Shown here in pieces: positions 36,456 to 44,343 of a DNA stretch of 64,000 nt (position 1 is its first letter; every line of letters starts with the position of its first letter). The stretch is taken from positions 2,852,001 through 2,916,000 of the forward strand of contig NZ_CP159289.1 in NCBI RefSeq assembly GCF_040448675.1, in the 5' to 3' direction. This DNA comes from Dyadobacter sp. 676. Lineage in GTDB: Bacteria; Bacteroidota; Bacteroidia; Cytophagales; Spirosomataceae. The notes below the pieces were generated by a model. The model worked only from the letters and a program-made list of their open reading frames with translations, was not told the DNA's origin and did no database searches. The position numbers and the translations under genes were made by a program.

Positions 36456-37853
36456 TTACAAATCAATCGCCTCACCATAAGCCGCCTCCGTAGCGCCTTT
36501 CAGTGCTTCCGACATCGTTGGGTGCGGGTGGATTGAACGGAGAATTTCGTGGGATGTAGTTTCCAGTTTACGGGCTACTACTACCTCTGCGATCATTTCC
36601 GTTACATTGGCGCCGATCATGTGGGCACCGAGGAACTCGCCGTATTTAGCGTCGAAAATCACTTTCACGAAACCATCGGTAACGCCGGCACCTACCGCCT
36701 TACCAGATGCTTTGAATGGGAATTTACCCACTTTGATATCGTAGCCAGCTTCTTTCGCCTTTTTCTCGGTCAAGCCGACTGATGCGATCTCAGGCTGGCA
36801 GTACGTACATCCCGGAATGTTGCCGTAATTCAGCGCTTCGGTTTTATGACCTGCGATTTTCTCGGCACAAATAATACCCTCGGCTGTGGCCACGTGCGCC
36901 AATGCCTGGCCGGGTGTACAGTCACCGATCGCGTAGAAACCGGGAACGCTGGTTTCGTACCATTCATTCACCACGATTTTGCCCTTGTCGGTTTTGATAC
37001 CGGTTTCTTCCAGGCCGATGTTTTCGATATTCGCAACGATACCTGCCGCAGAAAGCACCACGTCTACTTCGAAAACTTTCTCGCCCTCCGGTGTTTTCAC
37101 ATACACTTTGCAGCCTTTGCCGCTGGTATCCACTTTTTCCACCGACGAATTCACCAAAGTCTCTATACCGATCTTCTTGTATTGCTTCGCGATTTCTTTT
37201 GAAATCTCTTCATCTTCAACCGGAACCAGATTAGGGAGGAATTCAACCACGGTAACCTTGGTTCCCATTGAGTTATAGACATAAGCAAACTCCATTCCGA
37301 TTGCACCCGAGCCAATTACCAGCATGGAAGCAGGTTGTTTTTCGAGGCTCATCGCCTTGCGGTATTCGATGATTTTCTGCCCGTCGAGCTTGATGTTCGG
37401 CAGCTCGCGTGCGCGTGCGCCGGTTGCGATGATTACCCCCTTCGAGGCGCTGTAATCGGTCTTCTTGCCATCCTTATCCGTTACCTCAACCGTTTTCTGA
37501 CCTTTCACTTTACCGGTACCCATGATGACGTCGATCTTGTTCTTTTTCATCAGGAACGACACCCCTTTGCTCATCGTGTCGGCAACGCCGCGGCTGCGTT
37601 TGATCACCGCACCGAAATCAGCCGAAGAGTCGCTTACATTGATACCGTAATCTTTCGCATGCTTGATGTACTCGAAAACCTGAGCGCTTTTCAGCAATGC
37701 TTTCGTTGGGATACAACCCCAGTTAAGGCAAATACCTCCTAAACTTTCTTTTTCAACAATAGCAACTTTAAGTCCTAATTGGGAAGCACGAATGGCTGCG
37801 GGATAACCCCCGGGGCCGCTACCAATTACAATCACATCATATGTTTGAGCCAT
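36456..37853 (-). CDS. lpdA: Dihydrolipoyl dehydrogenase
   Basis: The protein has 465 residues and is the E3 subunit that reoxidises lipoamide in 2-oxoacid dehydrogenase complexes. The FAD loop is VIVIGSGPGGYPAA, and the redox disulfide is Cys42/Cys47 (GGICLNWGCIPTK). The NAD loop is VIGSGAIGMEFAYV, and the active-site His-Glu pair is in SIHPHPTMSEAL. It is intact. Its promoter region abuts the GTCA array of the four-helix-bundle cassette. Confidence 0.95.
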   Translation of the reverse strand: MAQTYDVIVIGSGPGGYPAAIRASQLGLKVAIVEKESLGGICLNWGCIPTKALLKSAQVFEYIKHAKDYGINVSDSSADFGAVIKRSRGVADTMSKGVSFLMKKNKIDVIMGTGKVKGQKTVEVTDKDGKKTDYSASKGVIIATGARARELPNIKLDGQKIIEYRKAMSLEKQPASMLVIGSGAIGMEFAYVYNSMGTKVTVVEFLPNLVPVEDEEISKEIAKQYKKIGIETLVNSSVEKVDTSGKGCKVYVKTPEGEKVFEVDVVLSAAGIVANIENIGLEETGIKTDKGKIVVNEWYETSVPGFYAIGDCTPGQALAHVATAEGIICAEKIAGHKTEALNYGNIPGCTYCQPEIASVGLTEKKAKEAGYDIKVGKFPFKASGKAVGAGVTDGFVKVIFDAKYGEFLGAHMIGANVTEMIAEVVVARKLETTSHEILRSIHPHPTMSEALKGATEAAYGEAIDL

Positions 37854-37899
37854 TTTCCGGTATTTTTATTGTACGAAATGGGTTGACAAAATTTTGACG

Positions 37900-37907
37900 C
37901 AAAGGTA
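37900..37907 (-). promoter_or_regulatory. -7 element for lpdA
   Basis: TACCTTTG on the minus strand, 46 bp before the lpdA ATG, fits TAnnTTTG exactly. The expected -33 position (about 37925-37931) falls in the first unit of the GTCA array and has no TTTG. Confidence 0.55.
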
Positions 37908-37927
37908 ATAATTATCGTTAGAAATTG

Positions 37928-38000
37928 GTCAGGAATTAGTCGGGTCTGGTCAGATGTGGTCAGGCGTGGTCAGGAAATAGTCAAGTGTAGTCAGGAAGTC
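37928..38000 (+). repeat. GTCA array, about 10-bp period (left arm of cassette)
   Basis: GTC occurs at 37928, 37939, 37949, 37959, 37969, 37980, 37990 and 37998, mostly as (T/A)(G/A)GTCAGG, so units repeat every 10-11 bp. The array ends with GTCATTTGTTGTGG. It mirrors the right array at 38479-38531 in inverted orientation, and its inner edge also matches. Confidence 0.8.
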
Positions 38001-38089
38001 ATTTGTTGTGGAATTGATAGGGCTATTCTACAAGTTGTTACCAAATGGAGATTCTGGCGTATCCATATCGAACCTTCCTGACCTGTTCG

Positions 38090-38449
38090 ATGAGATTAGA
38101 AGAGTTACAAGTGTACCAGCTCGCAATGCTGATTGGCGACGAAATATGGCGAATTGTCGATGATTGGAGCTATTTTGTGAAAGATGCTTTTGGAAAACAA
38201 CTGATCCGCTCTGCGGACTCCATCGCCGCAAATATCGCCGAAGGATATGGCCGTTATCACTATAAGGAGAATCTGAACTTTTGCTATTATTCACGAGGTT
38301 CTTTAAAAGAAACAGTAACCTGGCTTACCAAAGCATTGAACAGGAATTTGATTTCTTGGGAAAAATTCACAGAATTGAACCACCTTTGCGAGTTGTTATC
38401 AGTTAAGCTTAACAACTACATCAAAACAATAGGTAACGGCTCGCGGTGA
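38090..38449 (+). CDS. Four-helix-bundle protein (S23/IVP family)
   Basis: The protein has 119 residues from MRLEELQVYQLAMLIGDEIWRIV; a TTG/ATG upstream at 38045 adds unconserved residues. Helices carry FGKQLIRSADSIAANIAEGYGRYHYKENLNFCYYSRGSLKET, the hallmark of the family found as 23S rRNA intervening-sequence proteins and related to the Avd accessory protein of diversity-generating retroelements. No reverse transcriptase or rRNA is near. It sits alone between two inverted phased arrays, separating lpdA from prfB. Confidence 0.9.
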   Translation: MRLEELQVYQLAMLIGDEIWRIVDDWSYFVKDAFGKQLIRSADSIAANIAEGYGRYHYKENLNFCYYSRGSLKETVTWLTKALNRNLISWEKFTELNHLCELLSVKLNNYIKTIGNGSR

Positions 38450-38478
38450 TTCAAGATAAGGACCAGTCACAATAAAAT

Positions 38479-38531
38479 GACTATACCTGACAATTCATGA
38501 CTACTCATGACCACTCTTGACAAAACCTGAC
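38479..38531 (-). repeat. TGAC array, exact 10-bp period (right arm of cassette)
   Basis: GAC occurs at 38479, 38489, 38499, 38509, 38519 and 38529, an exact 10-bp spacing over six units, each preceded by T. Read on the minus strand these are GTCA units, like the left array, and the inner edge GTCATTTTATTGTGA matches the left GTCATTTGTTGTGG. Confidence 0.85.
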
Positions 38532-38570
38532 AGCGAAGCGTTTATTATTAACTTAAATTCAAAAATTTCA

Positions 38571-39645
38571 ATGACACAAGACCAATTGAAAGACTTGAAA
38601 GCCCGTGTAGAGGCTTTGGGGAGGTATCTTTGACTACGCTAACCGGAAACAACAGCTAGACGACCTCGAAAAACAAACGGCCCAACCGGAGTTCTGGAAT
38701 GATTCGGCCCGTGCGGAGAAAATCATGAAAGAAATCCGCGGACTGAAATTCTGGACCAACGGATACGAGGAACTCGCGCGCCTGCGCGACGACCTGGACA
38801 CGATCTGGGAATTTTATGAAGCCGACGAAGCCACCGAAGAGGAAGTGGACGAAGAAGGCAAAAAGCTCGCCGACAAGCTGGACGAAATCGAGTTCAGGAA
38901 AATGATGGGCGAGGAAGGCGATGAACTGCCGGCCGTGATCGAGATCAACGCGGGAGCGGGTGGTACCGAGTCGCAGGACTGGGCCTCGATGCTCATGCGG
39001 ATGTACATCATGTGGGCGGAGAAGAATGGTTACAAGGTCCGGCAGGTGGATTTGCAGGAGGGCGATGTGGCCGGGGTGAAATCCGTGACCCTCGAAATCG
39101 ACGGCGAATATGCCTACGGTAACCTGAAATCGGAGAACGGCGTGCACCGCCTTGTCCGCATTTCGCCATTCGATTCGAATGCACGTCGGCATACTTCGTT
39201 TACCTCCGTGTATGTGTACCCGCTTGCGGACGACAACATCGAGATCGAAGTGAACCCGGCGGACATTACCTGGGATACTTACCGCTCGGGCGGCGCCGGA
39301 GGGCAGAACGTCAACAAGGTGGAAACCGCGGTACGTTTGCACCACAAGCCTTCGGGCATCATCATCGCCTGTCAGCAGGAACGTTCGCAGTTGATGAACA
39401 AAGAGGTGGCGATCCGCTTGCTGAAATCGCGCCTTTACCAGATCGAGCTTGAAAAACGCAATTCGGCCCGCGCCGAAGTGGAGGCTTCAAAACGCAAGAT
39501 CGAATGGGGTTCGCAAATCCGCAGCTACGTCCTCGACGACCGCCGCGTCAAAGACCACCGCACCGATTACCAGACTTCGAATACCGAAGCGGTGCTCAAC
39601 GGTGATATCAACGGGTTTATCAAAGCCTATTTGATGGAAGCGTAA
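38571..39645 (+). CDS. prfB: Peptide chain release factor 2 with programmed +1 frameshift
   Basis: The first frame (ATG 38571) reads [20 protein letters not shown] and stops at TGA 38631. The site GGGGAGG-TAT-CTT-TGA-C is the classical RF2 autoregulatory frameshift with its Shine-Dalgarno-like stimulator. The +1 frame continues [13 protein letters not shown] to the end at 39645, about 358 residues. It has the stop-recognition SPF motif ([11 protein letters not shown]) and the catalytic GGQ ([12 protein letters not shown]). When RF2 is scarce, the UGA is read through by frameshifting. This is a real feature, not an error. Confidence 0.96.
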
Positions 39646-39653
39646 ATACGAAG

Positions 39654-39705
39654 GACCTCCCAAACGGGCTGTTTTAATGAGCAGGGCGTTTGGAGGTCTT
39701 TTTTG
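39654..39705 (+). terminator. Terminator after prfB
   Basis: GACCTCCCAAACG (39654-39666) pairs, with one bulge, with CGTTTGGAGGTC (39687-39698), followed by a T run. Confidence 0.85.
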
Positions 39706-39739
39706 TTTTGTCGTAACTTACTCATAAAAGCATTTGATT

Positions 39740-39949
39740 ATGAGCGATGTTGAACTATTGAAAAAGGTTTCTGAATTGCCAGAAAACCTGAAAGAAGAGT
39801 TAGATAGTTATATCGATTTCCTTCTTCAAAAACATGCAGAAGCGGATTTGTCTAAAAAGCCATTAAAGTTTGGAATGATGAAAGACACATTCATCATGGT
39901 GTCTGACGATTTTGATGAGCCGCTAGACGACTTTAAAGAATATATGTAA
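39740..39949 (+). CDS. DUF2281 antitoxin-like protein
   Basis: The protein has about 69 residues, starting MSDVELLKKVSELPENLKEELDSYIDFLLQKH, the helix-rich pattern of DUF2281 antitoxins, then KFGMMKDTFIMVSDDFDEPLDDFKEYM, a flexible acidic tail that would wrap the toxin. Its stop overlaps the start of the PIN-domain gene by one base, the usual antitoxin-first order. Confidence 0.85.
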   Translation: MSDVELLKKVSELPENLKEELDSYIDFLLQKHAEADLSKKPLKFGMMKDTFIMVSDDFDEPLDDFKEYM

Positions 39950-40332
39950 TGAAATACATTCTTGATACACACACTTTAATCTGGTTTTTACAAGGCAACG
40001 ACGTATTATCGAAGAAAGCCAAAAGCATAATTGAGGAAACGGACAGCCTAAAATGCGTGAGCATTGCCTCGATCTGGGAAATTGCGATTAAGGTGAGTTT
40101 GGGAAAACTAGTACTTGCCAAATCGCTCGAAGACTTTCTTTTTGACTTGTCTCAGACCCAAATAGCAATTTTGCCCATCAAACTCTCCCATACTCTCCGG
40201 GTAAGCACTCTCGAGTTTTTTCACAAAGACCCATTTGACCGGCTTATCATTGCCCAATGTATCGAAGAGGATTTGGAAGTGCTAACCCGAGACCCGAACT
40301 TCCCTTCTTACGATATCGTAACCCACTGGTAA
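39949..40332 (+). CDS. PIN-domain toxin (VapC-like)
   Basis: The protein has 127 residues. The conserved acidic set is visible: Asp6 (YILDTHTLIW), Glu in SIWEIAIK, and Asp in DPFDRLIIAQ, with LTRDPNFPSYDI at the end. PIN proteins of this kind are ribonucleases that cleave tRNA or other RNA. It is paired with the DUF2281 gene. All catalytic residues are present, so it could be active. Confidence 0.9.
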   Translation: MKYILDTHTLIWFLQGNDVLSKKAKSIIEETDSLKCVSIASIWEIAIKVSLGKLVLAKSLEDFLFDLSQTQIAILPIKLSHTLRVSTLEFFHKDPFDRLIIAQCIEEDLEVLTRDPNFPSYDIVTHW

Positions 40333-40335
40333 AAT

Positions 40336-41118
40336 TTGTCTTCTAAAATCCCATACACTAAACTCGGCTCCGGCCCGCGCATTCTCCTCGCATTCCACGG
40401 AATAGGGCAGGACGGTACCTCGTGTTTTGCGCCGGCACTTAAATCCCTCTACCCACATTATACCATTTACGCATTCGACCTTCCCTTTCACGGGCAACAT
40501 AGTGATGCCGCATTTGAAGTCATTTCAAAAACCGATTGGAAAAACAGCATTGCACATTTCCTCAATCAAAACAACATTTCCCGCTTCGACATTACCGGTT
40601 TCAGCATCGGTGGTCGCTTTGCGTTGGCTACGCTGGAAGCATTTGCTGAAAATATCGACCATGCATTCCTGATCGCGCCCGATGGCGTGTCCGAACATCC
40701 AATGTACTCGCTCGCGACACGCATTCCGCCTGCGCGATGGATTTATGGGTGGCTGATGCGACATCCCGGTGTGTTTTTTCCCGGCGTTCGCATTGCGCGG
40801 ACGTTGAAACTGGCGAGTAAAAGCCTGGTAAGGTTTACGCAGCAGGTTTTAAATACACCCGAAAAAAGACAGACCATTTACCGCTCATGGGTCGCATTCC
40901 GGGATTTGCGGTTCGATATTCCTGCATTGGTGAAGTCGGCGAATGCGAATGGCGTGAATATCTATCTTTTTGCGGGGGTTTATGATAGTTTGCTGAAACC
41001 AAAAGCAGTAAAGAAGCTGGCGGAGCTGCTTCCCAAAAATCAATACATTGAACTAAAAAGCGGCCACACGCGCCTGGTAGAGCACGCAGCCGCATGGATT
41101 TGCACTTTATTTAAGTAA
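40336..41118 (+). CDS. Alpha/beta-hydrolase
   Basis: The protein has 260 residues starting at TTG (MSSKIPYTKLGSGPRILLAFHGIGQDG, where the oxyanion HG is seen). The nucleophile elbow is GFSIGGRF, an acid lies in FAGVYDSLLKP, and the catalytic His is in SGHTRLVEH, so the triad is complete. A cap domain lies in the middle. It begins 3 bp after the toxin gene; the functional link is probably accidental. The substrate is unknown. Confidence 0.85.
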   Translation: MSSKIPYTKLGSGPRILLAFHGIGQDGTSCFAPALKSLYPHYTIYAFDLPFHGQHSDAAFEVISKTDWKNSIAHFLNQNNISRFDITGFSIGGRFALATLEAFAENIDHAFLIAPDGVSEHPMYSLATRIPPARWIYGWLMRHPGVFFPGVRIARTLKLASKSLVRFTQQVLNTPEKRQTIYRSWVAFRDLRFDIPALVKSANANGVNIYLFAGVYDSLLKPKAVKKLAELLPKNQYIELKSGHTRLVEHAAAWICTLFK

Positions 41119-41142
41119 ATTGGGAAAACCTAATCCCGGTTT

Positions 41143-42438
41143 ATGGAGCAAACTTTACACAAAGACGATACCGGCTGGCGCCTCAAAGCCATTATTGGCG
41201 GGTCGGCGGGCAACCTGGTCGAGTGGTACGACTGGTACGCCTATTCGGCTTTCTCCCTCTATTTTGCCAATACCTTCTTCCCCGATTCGAACCCGACGGT
41301 CCAACTGATCAATACGGCGGGCATTTTTGCCGTAGGTTTCCTGATGCGGCCCATCGGCGGTTTCGTCTTTGGAAAACTGGCTGATAACCGCGGACGTAAA
41401 GTAGCGATGACGGTTTCCGTGCTCCTCATGTCGCTAGGGTCGCTGCTGATCGCGTTTCTGCCCGGCTATAACAGCATCGGCATCGCTGCGCCATTATTGC
41501 TGCTGATTGCCAGGTTGCTGCAAGGGCTCAGCGTCGGGGGCGAATACGGCACGTCGGCTACCTATCTCAGTGAAGTGGCGACGGAGGAAAAACGCGGGTT
41601 CTTTTCCAGTTTCCAGTATGTGACGCTTATCGGCGGGCAGCTCATTGCATTGGGTTTACAACTCATTTTACAAAACATCTTCCTCACCGACCAGCAAATG
41701 CACGACTGGGGCTGGCGCATTCCGTTTGTGATCGGGGCGATGCTGTCGCTGGTAGCATTGTACCTGCGCGCGCATCTGAACGAAACTGAAGCATTTCGAT
41801 CGAAGGACCTGAAAGTCAAAAAAGGGGGTTCGCTGAAAGAACTGATGAAGCATCCCAAAGCAGTTCTGATAGTAGTTGGCCTTACCTCCGGCGGAACGCT
41901 GGCTTTTTATACCTACACTACTTATATGCAGAAGTTCCTAGTGAACACGGTAGGGCTTACGAAATACCAATCGACCATACTCACTTTTTGCTCTCTCTTT
42001 ATTTTTGCCGCATTGCAACCCGTTTTCGGCGCACTCAGCGATCGCATTGGCCGTCGCCCGCTGCTGATCGGCTTCGGTGTCCTGGGAACGCTGTTCACCT
42101 ATCCGCTGCTGACGACATTAAGCCATACTACCCAAATGTGGCCGGCGTTCGGGCTGCTGATGGCCGCATTGATCATTGTAAGCGGCTATACTTCCATCAA
42201 TGCGGTGGCAAAGGCCGAACTGTTTCCCGTGGAGGTGCGCGCGCTGGGCGTGGGACTCCCCTATTCCATTGCAGTAGCGATTTTCGGGGGCACGGCCGAG
42301 TACCTGGCGTTGTGGGCCAAAAACCTGGGGCACGAAACGTGGTATTACTGGTATGTGACCGTCTGCATTTTTATTTCACTGATCGTCTACATCCGGATGA
42401 AGGATACCAAACATACTTCCCTGATCGAAAAACATTGA
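41143..42438 (+). CDS. MFS transporter, metabolite:H+ symporter type
   Basis: The protein has 431 residues and 12 hydrophobic segments. It begins GGSAGNLVEWYDWYAYSAFSLYFA and has GKLADNRGRKVAMTVS, the inter-helix MFS motif, plus LLQGLSVGGEYGTSATYLSE, all characteristic of the KgtP/ProP/ShiA branch that carries organic acids or osmolytes with protons. The substrate cannot be told. It is in the same direction and 24 bp after the hydrolase. Confidence 0.9.
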   Translation: MEQTLHKDDTGWRLKAIIGGSAGNLVEWYDWYAYSAFSLYFANTFFPDSNPTVQLINTAGIFAVGFLMRPIGGFVFGKLADNRGRKVAMTVSVLLMSLGSLLIAFLPGYNSIGIAAPLLLLIARLLQGLSVGGEYGTSATYLSEVATEEKRGFFSSFQYVTLIGGQLIALGLQLILQNIFLTDQQMHDWGWRIPFVIGAMLSLVALYLRAHLNETEAFRSKDLKVKKGGSLKELMKHPKAVLIVVGLTSGGTLAFYTYTTYMQKFLVNTVGLTKYQSTILTFCSLFIFAALQPVFGALSDRIGRRPLLIGFGVLGTLFTYPLLTTLSHTTQMWPAFGLLMAALIIVSGYTSINAVAKAELFPVEVRALGVGLPYSIAVAIFGGTAEYLALWAKNLGHETWYYWYVTVCIFISLIVYIRMKDTKHTSLIEKH

Positions 42439-42478
42439 TTTTCGCCTTTAATGCGGCTTGGAAAAAAGCCATTTTCTC

Positions 42479-42509
42479 TTGACATAGTCCATTCAATACT
42501 GTAACTTTC
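42479..42509 (+). promoter_or_regulatory. Likely promoter of the DoxX-like gene
   Basis: TTG (42479-42481) lies 20 bp before TAACTTTC (42502-42509), one mismatch from the -33/-7 consensus, 24 bp before the ATG. Confidence 0.45.
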
Positions 42510-42532
42510 TTGAAACCAAAACTTTGAAAGTT

Positions 42533-42967
42533 ATGAACATGATGGATCGAATCGAGCATTGGGGCGATACCCACCATCCTGCATGGATGGATATAGTTCG
42601 TATTGCTTTGGGAGTGTTTTTGTTTGCAAAAGGTATCAGCTTCATCAGCGATACTACGAAGTTGTCTCATCTCGTGACCGGCCTCGACTTTCATTTGTAC
42701 ACCGTCACAGCCGTTCATTATGTAGCTTTCGCGCACATTTTCGGCGGATTCCTGATCGCAATGGGATGCCTTACCAGAATGGCCTCCATTATCCAGATCC
42801 CTATCTTGCTAACAGCCGTGTTCTTTGTCAATATCCGGTCGGGGTTTTCGTATCTCAACTCCGAACTTTGGCTTTCGATGATCACGCTCATTCTGGTAAT
42901 CACGTTCGCGATTATCGGCTCGGGACGTTATTCGATGGATGAGTGGATGAGGCGTCATAACAAATGA
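42533..42967 (+). CDS. DoxX-like membrane protein
   Basis: The protein has about 145 residues: MNMMDRIEHWGDTHHPAWMDIVRIALGVFLFAKGISFI, then three more hydrophobic helices (VHYVAFAHIFGGFLIAMG; RMASIIQIPILLTAVFFV; LWLSMITLILVITFAII), the four-helix DoxX/DoxD pattern. The function is unclear in the family. Its stop lies directly against the stop of the AraC gene. Confidence 0.8.
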   Translation: MNMMDRIEHWGDTHHPAWMDIVRIALGVFLFAKGISFISDTTKLSHLVTGLDFHLYTVTAVHYVAFAHIFGGFLIAMGCLTRMASIIQIPILLTAVFFVNIRSGFSYLNSELWLSMITLILVITFAIIGSGRYSMDEWMRRHNK

Positions 42968-43843
42968 TCAGACCATTTCGGGTGCGGCTTTATAAAGGTA
43001 TTTCCGCTTGTATTCCAAAGGCGTCATATCGGTAACCTTCTTGAAATGCCGGTAGAAGTTGGATACATTGTTAAAACCGCACTCGAAACAGATCACCTCG
43101 GTGGCCATTTTATCTTCAATCAGAAACCGGCAGGCCTGACTGATCCGGATCTCGACCAGGAAATCGTTGTACGTTTTCTTGGTCATCAGTTTAAAATACC
43201 TGCAAAAGGACGTTATCCCCAGATTCGCGATCGCCGCGACGTCTTGTAGCGAGATATCGTTGCGGTAATTGGACAGCGTGTAGGCATAAATCTTATTCAA
43301 CCGTAGTGTTTCGGCGTCATTGGACTTATAAAATGCGTGAGCCGAGGCAATCGTGTCGTACTCGCTTGTTTCCGCAAGAATTTTCAGGATCGAAAGCAAT
43401 GCGATCAGCCGGTCGAGATTCTCGGCGTCCACCGCCGCGTGCATCAGCCGGATAACTTTTTCCTTCGCTTCGCCCCGAATCAACAGTCCTCTCTTCGCGC
43501 GCTCGTAAAGTTTCGGGATCTGATAGGCTTCGGGCAGCAACAGCAGTTCGCTTCCCAGGCAATTAGGTAAAAAATGGATGATAATCACCTCAACCGCTGT
43601 ATTACTGGCTCCTTCTTCCACCCGCCAGGTATGCGGTAAATTTTCTCCAAGCAGGATCAGCTCGCCATCCGAAAAATTGCTGATATTGTCCCCGATGAAC
43701 CTTACTCCTTTCCCCTTTACCAGGTAATGCAGTTCGAGCTCGGGGTGGTAATGCCAAACCGTACCAAAGCCCGAATCTTTATCATGGCGTATACTGAACG
43801 AAGTCCTTGACGGAATGGGGACTTTATGAAAATGCGGTTTCAT
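42968..43843 (-). CDS. AraC-family transcriptional regulator
   Basis: The protein has 291 residues. The N-terminal cupin (FGTVWHYHPELELHYLVKGKGVRFIGDNISNF; ELILLGENLPHTW) is followed by two C-terminal helix-turn-helices (ISLQDVAAIANLGITSFCRYFKLMTKKTYNDFL and MATEVICFECGFNNVSNFYRHFKKVTDMTPLEYK). Such regulators sense small metabolites. The symporter/DHDPS-like genes upstream are candidates for control; this is inference from position. Confidence 0.92.
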   Translation of the reverse strand: MKPHFHKVPIPSRTSFSIRHDKDSGFGTVWHYHPELELHYLVKGKGVRFIGDNISNFSDGELILLGENLPHTWRVEEGASNTAVEVIIIHFLPNCLGSELLLLPEAYQIPKLYERAKRGLLIRGEAKEKVIRLMHAAVDAENLDRLIALLSILKILAETSEYDTIASAHAFYKSNDAETLRLNKIYAYTLSNYRNDISLQDVAAIANLGITSFCRYFKLMTKKTYNDFLVEIRISQACRFLIEDKMATEVICFECGFNNVSNFYRHFKKVTDMTPLEYKRKYLYKAAPEMV

Positions 43844-43993
43844 TTTAAATCAATCCGGCAGGGTTTAGATCGACTGCCACTGCTCAATTTAAAAGAAAAT
43901 TTTTTAATAATCCATCCTGTACAATCGGCAGGATGCTAAAAAAATACTATTAAATAGCGTAATACTAATATTACCCCACAATGATCGAACCCC

Positions 43994-44317
43994 TTAGCCG
44001 GCACGAAAAGACTGTATTCTGTCGAGGTATTGTTTACGGGCCGCGGGATCGGAGTACTTTTTCATTTTTCCAAAAATTTGGTCTTTCAGATTACTGAACA
44101 GATATGACTGGAAATTCCCTTCGGTGTTGAAAGCCAGGCGTTCATTCCAGATTTTGTCGAAAACCGAATCGATAATGCTTTCGGCTTCCGTGTCGTCCTT
44201 CAAAAGCACCGAACAGAACTTGAACGCCGGCATATGAAAATACGAACGTAGTTGTGTAAATGCAGCCTCGTCGCCCTGTGTTACCCGATCCAAAATTTGC
44301 TGGTTAGGAAAAGTCAT
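43994..44317 (-). CDS. Sigma-70 region 2-only protein
   Basis: The protein has 107 residues. ILDRVTQGDEAAFTQLRSYFHMPAFKFCSVLLKDDTEAESIIDSVFDKIWNERL matches region 2 of ECF sigma factors (core-binding and -10 recognition). The protein then stops after YLDRIQSFRAG with no region 4 for -35 recognition, and none is found in other frames downstream. It could be a truncated gene, or a small regulator that binds core polymerase or a partner. Confidence 0.7.
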   Translation of the reverse strand: MTFPNQQILDRVTQGDEAAFTQLRSYFHMPAFKFCSVLLKDDTEAESIIDSVFDKIWNERLAFNTEGNFQSYLFSNLKDQIFGKMKKYSDPAARKQYLDRIQSFRAG

Positions 44318-44343
44318 AGCTTAAAAAGTTAGGGTTAAATCCA

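Noticed and set aside
37928..38531. CRISPR array or diversity-generating retroelement
   Set aside because: Units are about 10 bp, too short for CRISPR, with no cas genes. There is no reverse transcriptase or template repeat, despite the Avd-like protein.
38571..38640. Sequence error in prfB
   Set aside because: The shift site matches the conserved programmed RF2 frameshift exactly.
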